A stretch of DNA of 33,895 nt, taken from the NCBI GenBank assembly GCA_036375895.1, contig DASVBJ010000020.1:1-33895 (forward strand), given 5' to 3'. The stretch is from DASVBJ01 sp036375895 (GTDB lineage Bacteria > Actinomycetota > Actinomycetes > JACCUZ01). The notes under the pieces were generated by a model, which was not told the DNA's origin, ran no database searches, and worked only from the letters and a program-made list of their open reading frames with translations. The position numbers were made by a program, and so were the translations under genes. Below are positions 29,620-33,895 of the stretch, piece by piece (positions within the stretch are counted from its first letter, which is position 1; each line of letters opens with the position of its first letter).

Positions 29620-31940
29620 CGGCCGGCGCCGACCTGCGGCTGGCCGTCCCGGCCGTCGCCACGTGGGCGGGTGCGTTCGCCGGGCTCGCGGCCCCGGGGT
29701 GGTGGCTCTGGCCCTCGGCAGGCACCGTCGCGGCAGCCGGGCTGGTCGGCTGGCGGGCCCGGCCCGCGGTGGCTGCGGCGCTGGTCTGCCTCGCGGTCGG
29801 TGCCGCGGTCGGCGGGCTGCGCGTGCTGGGCCTGCACGCCGGCCCGGTCGACGCGCTGGCCGGCGAGCGGGCGGTGGTCGAGGCGCGGCTCGTCGTCACG
29901 GGCGACCCCAGCCGGCACCACGGTGTCAGCCACGGCCAGGACCGCGCCCGCGACCTCGTCGTGGTGCCTGCCCGGCTGGAGCGGGCCGTCGTGCGCGGCC
30001 GGGTGTTACGGGTGCGCAGCCCGGTGCTGGTGCTCGCCTCCGGACGCCCGGCGGGCGACGACAGCCCGACGGGCTGGGACCTGCTGCTGCCGGGCCAGCG
30101 CATCGGCCTCACCGGTCGCCTCGGCCCGGCCCGACCCGGCCAGCCGGTGGCCGCGGTGGTGGCCGTGCGCGCGCCACCGCGGCTGGTGGGGCGGCCGTCG
30201 GCGGTCCAGCGCGCCGCCGGTGACCTGCGGGCCGGGCTGCGCCACGCCGTACGCGGGCTGCCGGAAGGCCCCCGCGGGCTGGTCCCCGGCCTCGTCGTCG
30301 GTGACACCTCGCGGATGCCGCCGGGCCTCGTCGACGACTTCCGCACCGCCGGCCTGACCCACCTCACGGCCGTGAGCGGAGCCAACCTGGTGATCGTCTG
30401 CGGGTTCGTGCTGTACGTCGGGCGGTGGGCCGGCCTGCGCGGCCGGTGGCTGCCGGTGGCCGGGGGGTTGGCGATGGCGGGCTTCGTCGTGCTCGCCCGC
30501 CCGCAGCCGTCGGTGCTGCGGGCCGCCGCGATGGGCGCCGTCGGGCTCGCCGCACTGGCCACCGGCCGGCGGCGGAGCGGCCTGTCGGCGCTGGCCGGGG
30601 CGGTCATCGGCCTGCTGCTAGCCGACCCCTGGCTGGCCCGCTCCTACGGGTTCGCACTGTCGGTGCTCGCGACCGGCGGGCTGCTGACGCTGGCCCCAGG
30701 GTGGGCCCGCGCGCTGCACGCCCGTGGGCTGCCCCTTCCGGCGGCGCACGCGCTCGCCGTGCCTGCGGCGGCGCAGGTGGCCTGCGCGCCGGTGATCGCG
30801 ATGATCTCCGGGCAGGTCAGCCTCGTCGCCGTGCCGGCCAACCTGCTCGTCGCCCCGGCCGTCGCCCCCGCGACCGTCTGCGGGGTGCTCGCCGCCCTGG
30901 CCTCGCCGGTCAGCGGGACGGCGGCGCGGCTGCTCGGGGAGGCGGCGGGGCTGCCCGCGGCCTGGATCGTCACCGTGGCCCAGCAGGCGGCCGGCGTGCC
31001 GGACGCGGCCCTGGGCTGGCCGTCGACCGGGGTGGGCGCGATGGCGCTGATGGCCGTGCTCGTCGCCATGGTCATGGGTCTGCGGCGGGCCGCGCGTCAC
31101 CGGAGGGTCTTGGCCTGCACCGCCGTTGTCCTGGTCGCGGGTGGCGCCGTCGTGGCGGCCCGACCGTCCTGGCCGCCGCCCGGCTGGCTGCTCGTGGCGT
31201 GCGACGTGGGCCAGGGTGACGCGTTGGTCCTCTCCGCCGGTCCGGCTGGGGCGGTCGTGGTCGACGCGGGGCCCGACCCGCGGCTGGTCGACCGCTGCCT
31301 GACCGACCTCGGCGTACGACGCGTGGCTGTCGTGCTCCTGACGCACCTGCACGCCGACCACGTCGAAGGGCTGCCCGGTGTGCTGGCCGGCCGGACGGTG
31401 GCCGAGGTGCAGGTGGGTCCGTACGACGAGCCCGCCGGCGAGCTGGCACGGGTGCGGCGCTGGACCAGGTCCGCCCACGTCCCCGTCGTGCCCGCCGTGG
31501 TGGGTGAGCGTGACCGGCTCGGCGGGCTGCACTGGGAGGTCCTGTGGCCGGCCAGGGTGATCGAGGGCGAGGGCTCCACCCCCAACAACGCCAGCGTCGT
31601 GCTGCTCGTCGAGCGCGCCGGGCTGCGCATGCTGCTCACCGGTGACGTCGAGCCCGCGGCCCAGCGGGCGCTGCTCGCCCGCTGGCACGCCGGCCCGGTC
31701 GACGTGCTCAAGGTCGCTCATCACGGGTCGGCCTACCAGGCACCAGAGCTCCTGCAGGCGGCGCGCCCCCGCATCGCGCTGGTCTCGGTCGGCGCGGGCA
31801 ACGACTACGGGCATCCCGCGCCGGCCACGATGCGCCGGCTCGCGGGCCTCGGCGCGGTGGTCGGGCGCACCGACCGCGACGGTGACCTCGCCGTCGTCGG
31901 CGACCCGTCCGGGCTGCGGCTGGTCCGCCGTGGCCGCTGA
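29616..31940 (+). CDS. comEC: ComEC/Rec2 family DNA-uptake channel
   Basis: 774-residue membrane protein thought to carry single-stranded DNA across the membrane. Order: N-terminal helices (~10-65), an extracytoplasmic DUF4131/OB-like region (~70-200), the Competence domain with many helices (~220-490; GLVPGLVVGDTS, LTAVSGANLVIV, SYGFALSVLATGGLL) and a C-terminal metallo-beta-lactamase domain (~525-774). That last domain has DVGQGDALVLSAGP, the metal motif H577-L-H579-A-D581-H582 and LLTGDVEPAAQRAL, VLKVAHHGSAY. The nuclease-type metal residues are intact. GTG overlaps the comEA stop. Confidence 0.95.
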   Translation: MTAGADLRLAVPAVATWAGAFAGLAAPGWWLWPSAGTVAAAGLVGWRARPAVAAALVCLAVGAAVGGLRVLGLHAGPVDALAGERAVVEARLVVTGDPSRHHGVSHGQDRARDLVVVPARLERAVVRGRVLRVRSPVLVLASGRPAGDDSPTGWDLLLPGQRIGLTGRLGPARPGQPVAAVVAVRAPPRLVGRPSAVQRAAGDLRAGLRHAVRGLPEGPRGLVPGLVVGDTSRMPPGLVDDFRTAGLTHLTAVSGANLVIVCGFVLYVGRWAGLRGRWLPVAGGLAMAGFVVLARPQPSVLRAAAMGAVGLAALATGRRRSGLSALAGAVIGLLLADPWLARSYGFALSVLATGGLLTLAPGWARALHARGLPLPAAHALAVPAAAQVACAPVIAMISGQVSLVAVPANLLVAPAVAPATVCGVLAALASPVSGTAARLLGEAAGLPAAWIVTVAQQAAGVPDAALGWPSTGVGAMALMAVLVAMVMGLRRAARHRRVLACTAVVLVAGGAVVAARPSWPPPGWLLVACDVGQGDALVLSAGPAGAVVVDAGPDPRLVDRCLTDLGVRRVAVVLLTHLHADHVEGLPGVLAGRTVAEVQVGPYDEPAGELARVRRWTRSAHVPVVPAVVGERDRLGGLHWEVLWPARVIEGEGSTPNNASVVLLVERAGLRMLLTGDVEPAAQRALLARWHAGPVDVLKVAHHGSAYQAPELLQAARPRIALVSVGAGNDYGHPAPATMRRLAGLGAVVGRTDRDGDLAVVGDPSGLRLVRRGR

Positions 31941-31999
31941 CCGCCGGAGGCTACGGTCGGCCGGACCGCGCCGCGGGGCGGACCGTCACCGGCGACCGG

Positions 32000-32005
32000 T
32001 AGCGT
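32000..32005 (+). promoter_or_regulatory. Putative -10 of a near-leaderless holA transcript
   Basis: TAGCGT, 8 bases before the ATG at 32014. The same hexamer stands before comEA. Confidence 0.45.
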
Positions 32006-32013
32006 GACCCGCG

Positions 32014-32988
32014 ATGCCTCCCGCCGCAGCCTCGCCGCCGCCCGTCACGGTCGTGACCGGGCCCGAGGAGCTGCTGCGCGACCGGGCCGTCAGCCAGGTC
32101 GTGCGCGCCTCCCGGGCGGTCGACCCCGAGACCGAGGTGCGCGACCTCAGCGCGGTGGGCCTGCAGCCGGGCGTCGTGACCGGGCTGGCCAGCCCTTCGC
32201 TCTTCGGCGAGCGCAAGGTCATCGTCGTGCGCGACGTGCAGGACGCCGCCGACGAGATCACCGCCGAGCTCAAGAGCTACACGTCGGCGCCGGCCGACGA
32301 CACCGCTCTCGTGCTCGTCCACTCCGGCGGCGTCAAGGGCAAGGGGCTCCTCGACGCGGCCCGCAAGGCCGGCGCCGCGGTCGTCGAGTGCAAGGCCGTG
32401 AAGTGGGAGAGCGACAAGGTCAAGTTCGTCGTCGCCGAGTTCAAGGAGGCCGGTCGCCGGGTGACCGGTGACGCCGCGGCGGCGCTGGTCGACGCGGTCG
32501 GCAGCGATCTGCGCGAGCTCGCCAGCGCCTGCAGCCAGCTGGTGTCCGACACGACGGGTGTCGTGGACGCGGCGGTGGTGGAGCGCTACCACGCCGGCCG
32601 GGTGGAGGTCAGTGGCTTCAAGGTGGCCGACGCCGCGGTGGAGGGCCGCTGCGAGGAGGCTCTCCGGCTGCTGCGTCAGGCGCTGGCCACCGGTGCCGAC
32701 CCGGTGCCCGTCAACAGCGCGCTGGCCATGGGCCTGCGCAACCTGGCGCGGGTCGGCGGTGCCTCCCGCATGACCCGGCCGGAGGACCTCGCCCGTGAGC
32801 TCGGCATCGCGCCGTTCATGGTCCGCAAGGCGCGCGGCCAGCTGGCCGGCTGGACCGAGGACGGCGTGGCGACCGCCATCGCGGCGGTGGCGGAGGCCGA
32901 CGCCCAGATCAAGGGGGCGGGCACCGACCCGGTCTACGCGCTCGAGCGCGTCATCGTGACGATCGCACGGGCGCGCGGCCAGCGCTGA
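32014..32988 (+). CDS. holA: DNA polymerase III subunit delta
   Basis: 324-residue clamp-loader subunit that opens the sliding clamp. Family marks: VTGPEELLRDRAVSQVV at the N-terminus, LASPSLFGERKVIVVRDVQDA, the middle LRELASACSQLV and the C-terminal collar helices (LAMGLRNLARVGG, ELGIAPFMVRKARGQLAGW). ATG at 32014 lies just after a -10 box, so the transcript is probably leaderless. It keeps the usual order comEA-comEC-holA followed by convergent rpsT. Confidence 0.93.
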   Translation: MPPAAASPPPVTVVTGPEELLRDRAVSQVVRASRAVDPETEVRDLSAVGLQPGVVTGLASPSLFGERKVIVVRDVQDAADEITAELKSYTSAPADDTALVLVHSGGVKGKGLLDAARKAGAAVVECKAVKWESDKVKFVVAEFKEAGRRVTGDAAAALVDAVGSDLRELASACSQLVSDTTGVVDAAVVERYHAGRVEVSGFKVADAAVEGRCEEALRLLRQALATGADPVPVNSALAMGLRNLARVGGASRMTRPEDLARELGIAPFMVRKARGQLAGWTEDGVATAIAAVAEADAQIKGAGTDPVYALERVIVTIARARGQR

Positions 32989-32997
32989 GACGCGAAA

Positions 32998-33025
32998 GTG
33001 GCGCCACCCGGTGGGGCGGCGCCAC
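32998..33025. terminator. Bidirectional hairpin terminator between holA and rpsT
   Basis: GTGGCGCC (32998-33005) pairs with GGCGCCAC (33018-33025); inside, CCC can pair with GGG. On the minus strand it is followed by TTTCGCGTC, so it fits rpsT best. It also lies 10 bases after the holA stop. Confidence 0.8.
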
Positions 33026-33046
33026 GTCGGCGGAAGGTCTAGAGGC

Positions 33047-33307
33047 TCAGAGCGCGGCGGCGCGCTTGGCCATCGCGGACTTCTTGTTGGCGGCCTGGTT
33101 GGCGTGGATGACGCCCTTGCTCGCCGCCTTGTCGAGCTGGCGGGACGCGGACTGCAGGGCCTCCTGCGCCTTCGCGGTGTCGCCCGCGTCCGCCGCCGCG
33201 CGGAACTTGCGGATCGAGGTCTTCAACGACGACTTGACCGCCTTGTTGCGCAGGCGGGCCTTCTCGTTGGTCTTGATCCGCTTCAGCTGGGACTTGATGT
33301 TCGCCAC
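33047..33307 (-). CDS. rpsT: 30S ribosomal protein S20
   Basis: 86-residue S20, a small-subunit protein that binds the 5' domain of 16S rRNA. Typical Lys/Arg/Ala-rich helical sequence: ANIKSQLKRIKTNEKARLRNKAVKSSLKT at the N-terminus and KGVIHANQAANKKSAMAKRAA at the C-terminus. GTG start at 33307 with TGAGG at a suitable distance upstream on the minus strand. It has its own promoter and a shared terminator with holA. Confidence 0.98.
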   Translation of the reverse strand: MANIKSQLKRIKTNEKARLRNKAVKSSLKTSIRKFRAAADAGDTAKAQEALQSASRQLDKAASKGVIHANQAANKKSAMAKRAAAL

Positions 33308-33385
33308 GAAAGAGCCTCAGATGCTTCTCGACTGGGTCGGGTAGAGGTGCTGCGCGCAGCCGGGACGGCGGACGCGCGACGGGCC

Positions 33386-33415
33386 AGGGTAGCAAGCAGA
33401 TCGCCCGGTGCCCAA
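33386..33415 (-). promoter_or_regulatory. Putative rpsT promoter
   Basis: On the minus strand TTGGGC (33415-33410), 18-base spacer, TACCCT (33391-33386). It is nearly the same as the plus-strand promoter at 2806-2835. It gives a ~70-base leader before the GTG at 33307. Confidence 0.6.
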
Positions 33416-33507
33416 ACTCGGCGGGGCTCCGGCTCACTGCGGTGGGGCCGGCGCGGCGCGCTTCGCGGCTCGGCGGGCTGTGGGCAGTGACGACCGAGCG
33501 GCCCCTT

Positions 33508-33576
33508 GAAGATCGTCAGCGACCCTGTTGTGCGACACGCCGGCGGGTCGTCGCAACAAGGTCACGGGTGATCTTC
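33508..33576. repeat. Long imperfect inverted repeat
   Basis: Ends GAAGATC (33508-33514) and GATCTTC (33570-33576) are exact complements. Inside, GACC-C-TGTTG (33521-33530) pairs with CAACA-A-GGTC (33554-33563) and CGAC (33533-33536) with GTCG (33550-33553). GCCGGC is near the centre. Arms are ~30 bases with small bulges. It lies upstream of both rpsT and whatever gene follows the window. Confidence 0.65.
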
Positions 33577-33895
33577 GGTGGCCGAGTCGGCGAGGAACTC
33601 GGGGACCAAAGGCGGGGGCCGGAGGCGGGGACCCGGGGGCGACCCGGATGGAGCAGCGGGAAGCCGTCGGTGGCCCTCGGATGACGGGCCGCACACCTTG
33701 AGTCACGATCTGGTAACGAAGCGCGAGGGAACGTTTCGTCCATGGTCGATCAGGCTCTTGACTGACCGCGGCTGTGAGACGTGCCACACCCTGGCGCAGT
33801 TCTCGCAGCCATCTGTCACACGGTGCGGGCGCCTCACACCCGCAGCTCGGTCTGCGTCCTGACCGGACGCGAGGAAGGACGGGTCAGTTGTCCCG
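33577..33895. other. Non-coding stretch, probable control region of a downstream gene
   Basis: I see no gene with family-like sequence or a ribosome binding site in the last ~320 bases; open frames here are Pro/Arg-rich and look like chance. From ~33700 the composition becomes less GC-rich and has a GTCAC-N6-GTAAC near-palindrome (33701-33716), a TTGACT (33758-33763) that could be a -35, and CACCCT (33787-33792), but the spacing (23) is too long for a standard promoter. It ends in a purine-rich GAGGAAGGACGGG that might be the approach to a start codon beyond the edge. Confidence 0.4.

Noticed and set aside
33434..33787. 117-residue minus-strand open frame in the terminal intergenic region
   Set aside because: It runs through the inverted repeat, is rich in Arg/Pro/Ala, and has no ribosome binding site or recognisable motif.

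Overview
The window is chromosomal DNA from a high-GC, Gram-positive actinobacterium. Supporting this are the very high GC at third codon positions, frequent GTG starts with GTGA or ATGA stop/start overlaps, -10 boxes of the TAnnnT type placed 6-8 bases before start codons (leaderless transcripts), a DUF222/13E12-type HNH gene, and the conserved actinobacterial order mrdA-rodA / TIGR03960-TIGR03936-rne-rplU-rpmA-obgE-proB / nadD-lytR-rsfS / leuS / comEA-comEC-holA-rpsT. I cannot fix the genus from sequence alone. Almost all genes are on the plus strand. The exceptions are the HNH gene and rpsT.

Layout. 1-2.8 kb: 3' end of PBP2, the SEDS glycosyltransferase RodA and a small hypothetical gene (cell elongation). 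2.8-7.3 kb: a B12-binding-type radical SAM protein and its usual partner (DUF2344/TIGR03936), separated by an inverted HNH endonuclease-like gene. 7.3-13.7 kb: a structured leader, RNase E/G, L21, L27, the ribosome-assembly GTPase Obg and glutamate 5-kinase. 13.7-16.2 kb: a lineage-variable stretch with a small hypothetical, a secreted protein of unknown function, a 48-residue membrane protein and FdhD, in the place where proA is often found. 16.2-19.7 kb: NadD, an LCP-like/LytR_C membrane protein, RsfS, a histidine phosphatase and tRNA-Ala(GGC). 19.8-24.7 kb: a membrane diguanylate cyclase, a large secreted beta-propeller protein and a YhhN/TMEM86 membrane protein. 24.7-33.3 kb: a leucine leader peptide with hairpins, leuS, DegV (fatty-acid-binding family) coupled to plsY, comEA-comEC, holA, and convergent rpsT. 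The last ~0.59 kb has no gene I can support. It holds the rpsT promoter, a long imperfect inverted repeat and probably the control region of a gene beyond the window.

The gene content is mostly conserved core. I found no CRISPR array, transposase, prophage, toxin-antitoxin pair or defence cluster. The more interesting signals are regulatory. They are (i) the uORF MRAGLLLIGPR with two hairpins in front of leuS, where the last hairpin arm is also the leuS ribosome binding site; (ii) a multi-hairpin leader in front of rne with a GNRA-capped stem flanked by a repeated GAGACRAC motif; (iii) six to seven genes that look leaderless, some with the -10 box built from the stop codon of the previous gene; (iv) three intergenic palindromes with GATC-containing arms; (v) a perfect 19-bp palindrome and a shared TTTCACYCTTTC motif in front of the secreted-protein genes.
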